Source: Nonomuraea sp. MG754425 (GTDB lineage: Bacteria > Actinomycetota > Actinomycetes > Streptosporangiales > Streptosporangiaceae). Taken from it: a DNA stretch of 59,133 nt. A model generated the notes under the pieces. It ran no database searches. It was not told the DNA's origin and saw nothing but the letters and a program-made list of their open reading frames with translations. The stretch spans positions 1-59,133 of the forward strand of contig NZ_SSXE01000033.1 of assembly GCF_021699195.1 (NCBI RefSeq), read 5' to 3'. The position numbers were made by a program, and so were the translations under genes. This document shows, in pieces, positions 26,172-34,990 of the stretch. Numbering within the stretch: position 1 is the first letter of the stretch; the number at the start of each line of letters is the position of its first letter.

Positions 26172-26864
26172 TCAGGTGAGTGCCGCTTCTCGGACGACGC
26201 CGTCGTTGATCTCCAGGACCCGGTCCGCCAACGTCATCAGGCTCGGGTCGTGGGTGGCGACCAGCGCCGTGACCCCCTCACTCCGTACGAGCGCCCGCAG
26301 CAACTCCATGATCTGCCGCCCCGTCTGCGAGTCCAGTTGCCCGGTGGGCTCGTCGGCCACCAGCAGCCGGGGCCGGTTGGCCAGCGACCTGGCGATCGCC
26401 ACCCGCTGCCGCTGCCCGCCGGACAGCTCGTACGGCCGCTGGTTGGCGTGCTGCTCCAGTCCGACGAGCGCGAGCAGCATGCGCACGCGGTCGTCCCGCT
26501 CCGCGACGGGTGTGCGCAGCAGCCGCATGGGCACGCCCACGTTCTCCGCCGCCGACAGCACCGGGATCAGCCCGAACGACTGGAAGACGAACCCGACGAC
26601 GTCGCGACGCACGGCCAGCAGGTCGTCCTCGGACAGGGACGTGATCTCGCGCCCGTCCACCGTCACCCGGCCGGCGTCCGGTTTGTCCAGGCCGCCGATC
26701 TGGTTGAGCAGGGTGGTCTTGCCCGATCCGGACCGGCCGCGGATGGCGACCAGTTCCCCGGGGAGCACCGAGAACGACACGTCCCGCAGCGCCACGACCT
26801 CCTTGGGCCCGCTCCGGTAGACCTTGCGCAGCCCTTCGACCACGACCAGGGGCGATTCAGTCAT
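26172..26864 (-). CDS. ABC exporter ATPase, MacB/LolD type (ATPase 1)
   Basis: The 230-residue ATPase has Walker A GRSGSGKTT, Q-loop FVFQSFGLIPVL, signature LSGGQRQRVAIARSL, Walker B LLVADEPTG and H-loop ATHDPSL. It is of the MacB/LolD class, which pairs with FtsX-type permeases. It is the last gene of a four-gene operon, and its start overlaps the stop of ATPase 2 by 8 bp. Function is export or membrane extraction of an unknown lipid, peptide or lipoprotein. Confidence 0.92.
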   Translation of the reverse strand: MTESPLVVVEGLRKVYRSGPKEVVALRDVSFSVLPGELVAIRGRSGSGKTTLLNQIGGLDKPDAGRVTVDGREITSLSEDDLLAVRRDVVGFVFQSFGLIPVLSAAENVGVPMRLLRTPVAERDDRVRMLLALVGLEQHANQRPYELSGGQRQRVAIARSLANRPRLLVADEPTGQLDSQTGRQIMELLRALVRSEGVTALVATHDPSLMTLADRVLEINDGVVREAALT

Positions 26865-27783
26865 TCGAGGGCTCCTCCCGGGCGGGCCACACGCCGATGT
26901 GGTCGGATTCGAGTTCGAGGCGCACCCGGCGTTCCATGTCGAGGGCGTTCATGAAGTCGCGGGGGAGTTGCAGGCGTCCGACGCGGTCGAGCACGGCGTA
27001 CTCCTCGGCGACGATCTGCCCCTCCGCGCCCTCGCGCCGCAGCGTCTCGCTGCTGGTGCGCCCGTCGCGGATGCCGACCGTCCGGTCCACCTGCTCCGAG
27101 ACCAGCGGGTCGTGCGTGACGATGACCACGGTCACCCCCAGTTCCCTGTTGGCCTTGCGCAGCGCGTCGAACACCTGCTCCGACGTCTCGCTGTCCAGCT
27201 CGCCCGTCGGCTCGTCGGCCAGGATGAGCTGGGGGGAGTTGGCGAGGGCGACGGCGATGGCGACCCGCTGCTGCTCGCCGCCGGACATCTCGGGGGCCCG
27301 GCGGTTCGCGCAGGAGGCGACGCCGAGCAGCTCCAGCAGTTCCTCCGCCCTCCGGCGCCGCCCGCGTGCGCCGCCGGACAGCTTCATCGGCAGCTCGACG
27401 TTCTCCCTGGCGGTCAGGTACGGCAGCAGGTTGCGCGCCGTCTGCTGCCAGATGAACCCCACCACCGATCGCCGGTAGCGCAGCCGGTCCTTGGCGTTCA
27501 TCGACAGCAGGTCCATCCCGGCGACCCTGGCGACTCCGGCCGTCGGCACGTCCAGCCCGGACAGCACGTTGAGCAGGGTCGACTTGCCCGACCCCGACGC
27601 CCCGACGATGGCGACCAGCTCGCCCTTGTCGATCACGAGGTCCAGCCCCTGCAACGCGACGACCTCGACGCCCTCGGTCTTGTAGATGCGGACGAGGTTG
27701 TCGCACACGATGTGCGCGTCGCCGCCGAACGCGGCGGCGGGCCGGGTGGCCTTGGCTTCCAGCTCTGACAGGGTCGGATTCAT
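26857..27783 (-). CDS. ABC exporter ATPase with a C-terminal AbrB-like domain (ATPase 2)
   Basis: The ATG at 27783 overlaps the permease 2 stop (ATGA); 308 residues. The ATPase core (about 24-240) has GASGSGKST, FIWQQTARNLLPYL, MSGGEQQRVAIAVAL, LILADEPTG and VTHDPLV. After residue 245 there is an extra tail: YAVLDRVGRLQLPRDFMNAL followed by RRVRLELESDHIGVWP, which looks like a SpoVT/AbrB swapped-hairpin fold (D-x-x-G-R-x-x-L-P motif). This fusion is uncommon in LolD-type ATPases and might let the subunit dimerise or bind DNA. The tail assignment is by eye. Confidence 0.85.
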   Translation of the reverse strand: MNPTLSELEAKATRPAAAFGGDAHIVCDNLVRIYKTEGVEVVALQGLDLVIDKGELVAIVGASGSGKSTLLNVLSGLDVPTAGVARVAGMDLLSMNAKDRLRYRRSVVGFIWQQTARNLLPYLTARENVELPMKLSGGARGRRRRAEELLELLGVASCANRRAPEMSGGEQQRVAIAVALANSPQLILADEPTGELDSETSEQVFDALRKANRELGVTVVIVTHDPLVSEQVDRTVGIRDGRTSSETLRREGAEGQIVAEEYAVLDRVGRLQLPRDFMNALDMERRVRLELESDHIGVWPAREEPSND

Positions 27784-30368
27784 GTGAGGTCCCCCACTCG
27801 CAGGACGGCGCCGAGGCTGCGACGGCGGCTGATGGCGGTGTGCGCGTATGCGCCGAGGATGGCGACGGCGGCCAGCCCGGCCGCCAGCGCGCCGGGCAGG
27901 AACGGGTCGGGCGAGTAGTCGCCGACGGGCAGGTCGCCCGCGTACGACGACAGGTCCACGCCGGGCCCGAGCGCGGCGGGCAGGCCGAGTCCGAGTCCGA
28001 GCCCGGCCAGCGCGGTGACGACGATCATGGGCAGGATCTCCAGCACGGTGAGGCGCTGGGCCTGCGGCTCGGACAGGCCCAGCGTCCGCAGGAAGGACAC
28101 CGCCCTGGCCCGCTCGGCCGCCCCGACGACCAGTGACAGGACGACGGCGACCAGCGCGTACGCCGCCAGCGCCACCGTCACCACCACGAGGGTCCAGCGT
28201 ACGGTGCTGGTCAGCGGGTCGTCCTGGATGGCCCGCAGGGCGCTGTCCTGGGAGACGACGGTGGCCGATGGCACGAGCCGCGCCAGTTCGGGGAGCGCGG
28301 CGTCCCCCTTGATCAGCAGCGTGTTCACGGCGGGCCGGAGTTGCACGCCGATGGGCACGACCAGGAACTTGCCCTCGCTGCGGAAGCCGGGCACCGCCTC
28401 GATCACGCCGCGTTCGGCCAGCTTCAGCCGCGACTGCCAGCCGATCTCCAGCGTGCCCCGGCCGCGCAGGCCGGGCGAGACGAGCGCGCCGTCGGACAGC
28501 GGGGGCAGGCCGACCGGGGCGTCTTCGAGGATCCGCCGCCACTGGGCCACGTCCACGGCGATGGCGTCGGCCTGTTCGGCGCTGTAGCCGACCTGGACCC
28601 GTCCGGTCTGGGCGAGCACCACCTGCTCGACCCCGGCCAGGCCGCGCACCCGCTCGATCGTCGCGGCGGGGATCTCGCTCTCCGAGCTGACCCTGATCGG
28701 CGCGCCGACCTGCTGCCAGGACGCCAGCCGCTGCGTGCTCGCGATCCCGGAGGAGATCACGGACGCGAACACCGACACGCCCAGCGCGGGCAGCAGGATC
28801 AGCACCGGCAGCACGCTGCCGGAACGCGCCCTGGCTGCCCTGGTCAGCCCGAGGAACGGCACCGCCGCCCGGCCGCGTGAGGCCAGCCGGACGAGCAGCC
28901 GCAATGGGTACGGGTAGCAGCGCAACGTGACCAGCGCCGCCGCCACGGTCAGCACGATCGGCACCACGAGCAGGAACGGATCCTGTCCGGCCGCGGACTG
29001 GTCCGCGGCGCCCAGTCCCCGGGCGCGCAGCAGGTACGCCCCGGTCAGCGCGAGCACCACGACCAGCACTTCCAGCGTGATCCGCTTGGCGGACGGCCGG
29101 GTCGAGGCCACGTCCTCCCGCGGCTCGTGCAGCGGCGTGCGGTGGACGAGCGCCAGCCGCACGGCGGCGAAGCCGACGGCCACGACCACCACGATCACCG
29201 GCCCGGCGTGCACGATCGGCAGCACGGGGCCGGGCACGAGGTACGAGCCCGCGTACCCGATCAGCGCCGCGGGTGTCACCGCGAGCCCGGTCAGCGCCGC
29301 GGCGGTGCCCGCCACCTGCGGCAACGATCCGCCGCGGGCCCGTGCGAGGCTCAGCGTGTGCTCCAGCTTGTCGGCCAGGAGCTGCACGGCCAGCAGGATC
29401 ACGCCGAGCGCCACCGCCAGCAGTCCGCCGAGCACCAGGTACATGACGGTCTGCGCGGTGGACAGCGAGGCCAGGAAGTCGCCGAGCAGCTTGGGCAGCG
29501 CGGTCTCGACGCGGTACTGGCTGCCGGTGGCCTGTAGTTGCACGACCCGGTCGAACTCGGCGACCGCGGCGCGCAGGGCGGGCACGTCCAGGGCGCCGGC
29601 CGCCCGCGCGTCCAGGGGCAGGATCCAGCGGTAGGCCAGGTTGCGTCCCTCGCCGCTGAGCACGCTCAGCCCGGCGTCGGACATCAGCGTGGTGGCGTGC
29701 CTGAGGTGGTCCTCGCCGCCGGGCGCCTTCTGCTCGATGACGTGCAGGATGTCGGAGTTGTGGGACCAGTAGCGGTCGCCGGGGTCCTTGGCGCGGAAGG
29801 CGCCGACGATCTTCACGGCGGCGTAGTCGTTCTCGCCGAGGACCACCGTCTGGCCCAGCCGCAGGCCCATCAGGGGCAGGGCCTCCTCGACGAGCCCGAC
29901 CTCGATGACGGGGATCGTCTCGCCCTCGAACCGCATCGTGGCGGGCGCGCCGGGGGCCCGTCCCTGGACCCAGTCCACGCGCCGGTCCGCGTCGGACAGC
30001 CAGCCCAGGTTGACGTACGCCTTGCCGCCGGTGCCGGTGACCGGCGTGAGCGTGGTCTTGGCGCTCATGTGGCCGCCGCCGGCGGTCAGCGGGCGCAGCG
30101 GGGCGGGCAGGAGCTCGCGCCACAGACGCTCGCGGCTGTCGAACTGGGCGCGTTCGCGCAGGTCCTCGCCCCGCCTGAAGGACTCGGCGGTCACGGTCAG
30201 GTCGGTCTGGACGGCGGGCGCGCCGGTCAGCGCGCGGCGCAGCGCCTCGTCGTACGACGCCTGGGTGGTTCGCGGCAGCCCGGAGACCAGCAGGCAGGCG
30301 CTCAACGTCAGCACGAAGAGCACGGCCACCGTGCCCAGGTGCACCCGGGCGAGCAGCCAGATCCTCAC
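27780..30368 (-). CDS. FtsX-like ABC permease (permease 2)
   Basis: The start is GTG at 30368, overlapping the permease 1 stop as GTGA; 862 residues. A first membrane helix (about 5-25, VHLGTVAVLFVLTLSACLLV) is followed by a large extracytoplasmic domain (about 30-300). Then come a group of membrane helices with cytoplasmic loops, a second extracytoplasmic domain and a C-terminal FtsX-type set of helices ending AISRRRSLGAVLRVGDLT. It is the second permease of the exporter and very probably pairs with permease 1. Confidence 0.85.
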   Translation of the reverse strand: MRIWLLARVHLGTVAVLFVLTLSACLLVSGLPRTTQASYDEALRRALTGAPAVQTDLTVTAESFRRGEDLRERAQFDSRERLWRELLPAPLRPLTAGGGHMSAKTTLTPVTGTGGKAYVNLGWLSDADRRVDWVQGRAPGAPATMRFEGETIPVIEVGLVEEALPLMGLRLGQTVVLGENDYAAVKIVGAFRAKDPGDRYWSHNSDILHVIEQKAPGGEDHLRHATTLMSDAGLSVLSGEGRNLAYRWILPLDARAAGALDVPALRAAVAEFDRVVQLQATGSQYRVETALPKLLGDFLASLSTAQTVMYLVLGGLLAVALGVILLAVQLLADKLEHTLSLARARGGSLPQVAGTAAALTGLAVTPAALIGYAGSYLVPGPVLPIVHAGPVIVVVVAVGFAAVRLALVHRTPLHEPREDVASTRPSAKRITLEVLVVVLALTGAYLLRARGLGAADQSAAGQDPFLLVVPIVLTVAAALVTLRCYPYPLRLLVRLASRGRAAVPFLGLTRAARARSGSVLPVLILLPALGVSVFASVISSGIASTQRLASWQQVGAPIRVSSESEIPAATIERVRGLAGVEQVVLAQTGRVQVGYSAEQADAIAVDVAQWRRILEDAPVGLPPLSDGALVSPGLRGRGTLEIGWQSRLKLAERGVIEAVPGFRSEGKFLVVPIGVQLRPAVNTLLIKGDAALPELARLVPSATVVSQDSALRAIQDDPLTSTVRWTLVVVTVALAAYALVAVVLSLVVGAAERARAVSFLRTLGLSEPQAQRLTVLEILPMIVVTALAGLGLGLGLPAALGPGVDLSSYAGDLPVGDYSPDPFLPGALAAGLAAVAILGAYAHTAISRRRSLGAVLRVGDLT

Positions 30369-33300
30369 TGTTCCTCCCGAAGGCCGTGCCCCTGGCGGCG
30401 CAGGTTGCGCGCCAGCCCGGCGACGATCGCGAACAGCACCGCCGCCACCAGCGCCAGCATCGCCGCGGTGGCCGCCCACGGGATGTCCAGCACCACGCCG
30501 GGCGTGACGGCCGCGGCCTGCCCGGTCAGCACGATGTGCGGCACCACCAGCACGCCGACGACGATCGCCAGCCCGGTGCCCGCCGCCAGCGACAGCCCCA
30601 CCACGAACGCCTGCTCCATCGCCAGCATCCCGAACATCTGCCTGGAGCTCACCCCGAGCGCCCGCAGGATGGCGAACTCCGCCAGCCGCTCCCGCGCCGC
30701 CACTGCCGCGTTGACCAGGAACCCGAGCGCCGCGAACACCAGCGCCGCCAGGAACCCCAGCATCAGTGCCCCTTGCAGCCCGCTGGCCAGGGGGTCGTCC
30801 CGCAGGGTGGCGGCCAGCGCGCGTTCGTCGATGGCGGTGACGTCCCATTCGGGCCGGCTGCCGAGCGCCGCCGCGGCGGACGTGGTGTCCCCGGCGGCCA
30901 GCCACCATTCCGTGGCGGGCCGGGGGAGTTGCGCGGCGGCCAGTTCGTGCGTCTGCATCGTCGCCCAGTCCACGAGCACGGCCTGCTGCCCGGCCGCGGT
31001 CGTCGGCATCGTCTCCACCACGCCCACGACCTTGACCGTCATGACCCGGCGGTCGATGGCGGCCGGTCCGGTCTGGCCGAGGCCCAGTTTGAGTGAGGCG
31101 GCCAGGTCGGCGGTGAGCACCACGGGCATGGGACCGGGCTCGGGCCGTCCGACGAAGGGGGCGGTCGCGGGGCGGTCGTCGCCGGCGCTCAGCGTGAGCG
31201 CGGACGTCGTCACCGGCTGACCGTCGGCGCTCACGCCGCTCACCGTCAGCTCCGCGGTGCTCTCCTGCGCGCCCGCGACCAGGCCGAGCAGCGACACCGG
31301 GTACGTGATCGCGCCGCTGCGGCCCGCGAGCGCGCGCAGGTCCACCTCGATCTGGTTCGTCCCCGGCTTGAGCACACCGAGGGACACGTCACGCCAGACG
31401 CCGAGCCCGTCGGACAGCACCAGCCGCAGCGGCAGGTCCGCGCTCGCCTCGGCGGTCAGCCCCAGCTTGGCCGGCTGTCCGGGCAGGGCCAGGCCGCCGG
31501 CCCGATCGGCCGCCAGGGCCCGTGACAGCTCGCCGACGCTCTGCGCCGACAGATCGGGACGCAGGTGGAACAGCTCGCCCAGCTTGCCCGCGTCGAGCGC
31601 GAGCAACATCGCGTTCTCGCCGCTCACGTCGGTCTGGCCGCGGAAGCCGGGTGAGGCCGCGGTGACGCCGGGCAGCGCGGTGAACGCCGTGCCACGTCCG
31701 AGCGAGCCCAGCTCCGGGCCTTCCGCGGGTCCCGACAGCCGCAGGTCGGCCCCGGCCTGGTGGCGGGCCTGGTCGAGCTGCGAGGAGCGCCAGGTGGCGG
31801 CGGTGGCCAGGGAGACGATGCCGATCGCGATCGCCATCGTGAGCAGCAGCGCGGGCCCGGCGTACTTGAGCGGGCGTCTGCTCACCTGCCAGGCCCCGAG
31901 CGCGGGGGCGAGCGTGGGCCGCCGGGAGGTCACCCGCTCGGCCAGCCGCGACAGGCGCGGCACCAGCCGCAGGCCCAGCATGCCGCCGGTGAGCAGGGCC
32001 AGGGCCGGGCCGGAGATGATCAGCGGGTCGATGCCCAGCCCGCCCGCCGCCGTCGTGGTCACGGGCGCGCCGTAGCGCTGGAGCTGCCAGATGGCCAGCC
32101 CGGCCACGACCAGCAGCGCCAGGTCCGCGCCCGCCCGCTCGATGAGGCCGCGACCGCCGCCGCGCCCGCGCGCCGACTGCTCCTCCACGTACGTACGCCG
32201 CGCGCCCGCCAGCGCGGGCAGCATCAGCAGCACGGCCGAGGCCAGCGCCACCCCGAACGACACGAGGAAGGTCCCTGTGTCCGCCACCGGCGCCAGCCGC
32301 ACGCCCGACGCCCTGATCCAGGGCAGCAGGTTGACCAGCCCGAGCAGCGGCGGCCCCAGGAACGGCGCCACGACCGCGCACGGCAGCGCCACGAGCAGCG
32401 CCTCCCCGCCCGCCAGCGCCGCCAGCCGCAGCGTGCCCGCGCCGCGCGAGCGCAGCAGCGCCACCTCCATGCGGCGGTGGTCGGCCAGCAGTCGCGCGGT
32501 CAGCATGAGCGCGTACGCGGCCAGCAGCAGCAGTTGCAGCACCGGGATCAGCATGGTGGAGCGGGCCACCAGCGAGGCGGTGTCGAGCTGGGTGAGCATC
32601 TCGGGCAGGTGGCTGGTGGCCACGCAGGGGCCGCAGCCGCCCGTCTTCAGCCGCTCGCCGACCTGGGCGATCGCCCCGGCCAGCGGGCGCAGCCGCTCCG
32701 GGGTGAGCGTGCGCAGGTCGGGCACGGCGGACCAGGTCGCGTTGACGTTCGTGGCGAAGCGGTCGATGAAGGTCTCGCGGGCCACCATGAGCGGTCCGTA
32801 CGTGGTGAACGCGCCGCGCTCCGCGCCCCGGCTGAGCAGTTGCTCGCCGCTCCAGCGTTCGCCGAACGGGTCGTTGAGCTGGAAGACGCCGACCACGCGG
32901 ACCTTGACGGGGCGGGGGTCGAGGCGTCCGCGCGTGGTGAACTCCCGTCCGGTCTCGAAGCCGGTCGCCGAGGCCGCCGACATCGAGATCGCCACCTCGA
33001 CCGGGTCGCCGCCGGGCTTCGGCCAGGCGCCGGAGACCAGCCTGGCGTGCTGGTCGAGGCCGTCGTAGCTGCCGAACCTGAGTAGTTCGGGCTGCTCGCG
33101 GTCGTCCTGGCCGGGCATGGTGTAGGAGTCGGAGCGGAAGCTGGTGGTGACGGCGGGCGAGCCGGCGTAGGCGCGGGTCAGCTCCGCGCGGACGGACCGG
33201 TCGTACGCCGGGAACGTCTCCGCCGTCACGGGGGCGCTGATGGTGGCCGCGGTCTGCCGGTATGAGGCGGTCTCCATCGTCCTGCGGACGCCCGCGTCGG

Positions 33301-33424
33301 CGATGGAGGAGGCGTACATGGTCAGCGCCACCAGCGTGGTGGTGGCCAGCAGGATCGAGCCGAGGGCGGCCAGGAGGAGCAGCGGCTCGCTGAATGCCCG
33401 TTTGATGACCAACGGTGCCCGCAT
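30365..33424 (-). CDS. FtsX-like ABC permease (permease 1)
   Basis: The ATG at 33424 has a run of seven G residues just upstream; 1019 residues. One N-terminal helix (about 12-38), an extracytoplasmic domain with two Cys (GGCGPC), a block of membrane helices (about 260-410), a further extracytoplasmic domain and a C-terminal FtsX domain with three helices (AALVFAALGFLVNAAVAARE onward, ERLAEFAILRALGVSSRQM). The duplication of FtsX blocks in one chain is typical of large actinobacterial exporters. It is the first gene of the operon. Confidence 0.87.
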   Translation of the reverse strand: MRAPLVIKRAFSEPLLLLAALGSILLATTTLVALTMYASSIADAGVRRTMETASYRQTAATISAPVTAETFPAYDRSVRAELTRAYAGSPAVTTSFRSDSYTMPGQDDREQPELLRFGSYDGLDQHARLVSGAWPKPGGDPVEVAISMSAASATGFETGREFTTRGRLDPRPVKVRVVGVFQLNDPFGERWSGEQLLSRGAERGAFTTYGPLMVARETFIDRFATNVNATWSAVPDLRTLTPERLRPLAGAIAQVGERLKTGGCGPCVATSHLPEMLTQLDTASLVARSTMLIPVLQLLLLAAYALMLTARLLADHRRMEVALLRSRGAGTLRLAALAGGEALLVALPCAVVAPFLGPPLLGLVNLLPWIRASGVRLAPVADTGTFLVSFGVALASAVLLMLPALAGARRTYVEEQSARGRGGGRGLIERAGADLALLVVAGLAIWQLQRYGAPVTTTAAGGLGIDPLIISGPALALLTGGMLGLRLVPRLSRLAERVTSRRPTLAPALGAWQVSRRPLKYAGPALLLTMAIAIGIVSLATAATWRSSQLDQARHQAGADLRLSGPAEGPELGSLGRGTAFTALPGVTAASPGFRGQTDVSGENAMLLALDAGKLGELFHLRPDLSAQSVGELSRALAADRAGGLALPGQPAKLGLTAEASADLPLRLVLSDGLGVWRDVSLGVLKPGTNQIEVDLRALAGRSGAITYPVSLLGLVAGAQESTAELTVSGVSADGQPVTTSALTLSAGDDRPATAPFVGRPEPGPMPVVLTADLAASLKLGLGQTGPAAIDRRVMTVKVVGVVETMPTTAAGQQAVLVDWATMQTHELAAAQLPRPATEWWLAAGDTTSAAAALGSRPEWDVTAIDERALAATLRDDPLASGLQGALMLGFLAALVFAALGFLVNAAVAARERLAEFAILRALGVSSRQMFGMLAMEQAFVVGLSLAAGTGLAIVVGVLVVPHIVLTGQAAAVTPGVVLDIPWAATAAMLALVAAVLFAIVAGLARNLRRQGHGLREEQ

Positions 33425-33562
33425 GTGTCCCCCCCTTACCCCGTTTAGTGCACCTTCGGGCAGGCGGAGGAGTGGGGGCAAGGCGATCTTTGCAACGGTG
33501 ACGCACCCGATACGGCCGTGTGATATCGAAACTGTGACAAAATCGCGTGTACAACCGCGAAA

Positions 33563-33592
33563 CGCCGCACCCCCTCAGGCGGGGGTGCGGCG
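33563..33592 (-). terminator. rpsT terminator hairpin
   Basis: A perfect 12-bp GC-rich stem (33563-33574 with 33581-33592) and a 6-base loop lie 16 bp behind the rpsT stop. There is only a short TT after the stem on the minus strand. Confidence 0.65.
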
Positions 33593-33608
33593 TCCGGGAA
33601 AGCCTGGA

Positions 33609-33881
33609 TTACTTGGCGCCGGCCAGGGCCGCGGCCTGCTTGGCGATCGCGGACTTGCGGTTGGCGGCCTGGTTCTTGTGGATGACGCCCTTGCTGACGG
33701 CCTTGTCGAGCTGACGGGCGGCGGCCCGCTGCAGAGCTGCGGCCTGCTCGACGTCGCCCTGCTCGGCGGCCTCGCGGAACTTGCGGACGGCCGTCTTCAG
33801 CGAGGACTTGACGGCCTTGTTGCGCAGACGAGCCTTCTCGTTCTGCTTGTTGCGCTTGATCTGGGACTTGATGTTCGCCAC
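33609..33881 (-). CDS. rpsT: 30S ribosomal protein S20
   Basis: The start is GTG at 33881 with GAGG about 9 bases upstream; 90 residues. It begins [20 protein letters not shown] and is Lys/Ala-rich throughout, with the conserved [12 protein letters not shown] and [18 protein letters not shown] segments. It binds 16S rRNA early in 30S assembly. It is monocistronic, with its own promoter and hairpin terminator. Confidence 0.97.
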   Translation of the reverse strand: MANIKSQIKRNKQNEKARLRNKAVKSSLKTAVRKFREAAEQGDVEQAAALQRAAARQLDKAVSKGVIHKNQAANRKSAIAKQAAALAGAK

Positions 33882-33958
33882 GAAGAAGCCTCGGTGAAGT
33901 CTGAAGTGATGGACGGGGCGCGCGGGCTCGAGAGAGGGCGCGCCACACGCAGTTGCCC

Positions 33959-33988
33959 AGGATACCAATAACTCAGGCGGCTGCTCAA
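33959..33988 (-). promoter_or_regulatory. Putative rpsT promoter
   Basis: On the minus strand TTGAGC (33988-33983), 18 bp and TATCCT (33964-33959) form a plausible promoter, predicting a leader of about 70 bases before the GTG at 33881. It overlaps the end of the GH18-like gene upstream. Confidence 0.5.
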
Positions 33989-33989
33989 A

Positions 33990-34976
33990 TCAACGCCAGC
34001 GAGTCATGTACTCATGCCAATCCTCTTCCGTGGCGGCGAAGTCCACATAGAGGGCAAGACCGTACAGTTCGCGCGGTCCGTGCTCCGACAGCGCCAGCCT
34101 GGCGCCCTCGGCGGCCATCGCCACGCTCTCGGCGTGATCGGCCCATGCTATGCCGTGGTCATGGTAGGCGGGAGCGCCGATGTACAGGGCCTTGGACTCC
34201 GGGACCAGGTCGAGGGCGAGACCGGCCTGGCGGGTCACGTATCCGCCGTAGAGGGACTGGAGCGGGGTGAACGAGTCGTACGTCATGATCGCCACCTGGT
34301 CCACGCGGGCCACGACCTGCCGGAAGTACCCCTGCGACCAGTACTTGTCGTGGCCCAGGACCGCCCTGGCGGTCAGGCGCATGCCCGGGTACGGCGCGAT
34401 CTGGGGCGTGGAGGCGGACAGCAGCTTCGTGTGCCGCCGCGTCCGCTCCAGGAGGTCGAGGAACTCGGTGTCGTCGTCGCCGATCGGCTCGAAGTTGTAG
34501 TGGATGCCGTCGTATCCCTGCTTCATGATCGCGGCGACGCCGGCCAGGACGTTCTCGCGGGAGCGGGCGTCGTCGAGGTCGAGGCCGTTCTTGACGGTCT
34601 GGCCGAGCCAGGCGGAGACGCGGATGCCGGGGAGGTGCGTGCGCATCCATTTAATGAAATTTCCGGCGCTGGGGTATTTGGCGGGATCAAGGCGCCCGTC
34701 CCACTCGAACGGGCCGGAGTGGACGTACACGTCCTTGACGCCGGTCGCGCGCAGCCGGACCGCGAGCCGCTCCACGTCCCGCTCGGAACGGCGGCCGTCC
34801 ACCCACGCGTGGCCCAGCCACAGAGCGTCGTTGCCGGTGCTCTTCGCCCAGGCAGCCGGGGCACCGGTAAACTGGATACGGAGCGCGGCGGCGAGGATGC
34901 CACCCAGCGCGACCACGACGGCCAAGGCAAGCGCGACCAGGCGCAGGCCGCGGCGGATGACGGTTCGGGCAATCAC
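33990..34976 (-). CDS. Membrane-anchored GH18-like (chitinase-fold) protein with altered catalytic motif
   Basis: The start is GTG at 34976; 328 residues. Residues 8-31 are a signal anchor. The TIM-barrel-like remainder has [10 protein letters not shown], then [16 protein letters not shown] and [12 protein letters not shown], which align with the GH18 core (D-G-x-D-x-D-x-E and the late MTYD). Here the core motif reads D-G-I-H-Y-N-F-E, so the catalytic Glu is kept but the two inner Asp are His and Asn. It may act on a different linkage or be a binding protein. It is divergent from lepA and inserted in the rpsT-lepA gap. Confidence 0.72.
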   Translation of the reverse strand: MIARTVIRRGLRLVALALAVVVALGGILAAALRIQFTGAPAAWAKSTGNDALWLGHAWVDGRRSERDVERLAVRLRATGVKDVYVHSGPFEWDGRLDPAKYPSAGNFIKWMRTHLPGIRVSAWLGQTVKNGLDLDDARSRENVLAGVAAIMKQGYDGIHYNFEPIGDDDTEFLDLLERTRRHTKLLSASTPQIAPYPGMRLTARAVLGHDKYWSQGYFRQVVARVDQVAIMTYDSFTPLQSLYGGYVTRQAGLALDLVPESKALYIGAPAYHDHGIAWADHAESVAMAAEGARLALSEHGPRELYGLALYVDFAATEEDWHEYMTRWR

Positions 34977-34990
34977 CCGGGCATGTCACC

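Noticed and set aside
26857..30123. 1088-codon minus frame running through ATPase 2 and far upstream
   Set aside because: Only the last 308 residues, from ATG 27783, match a protein family; the upstream part is an off-frame reading of permease 2.
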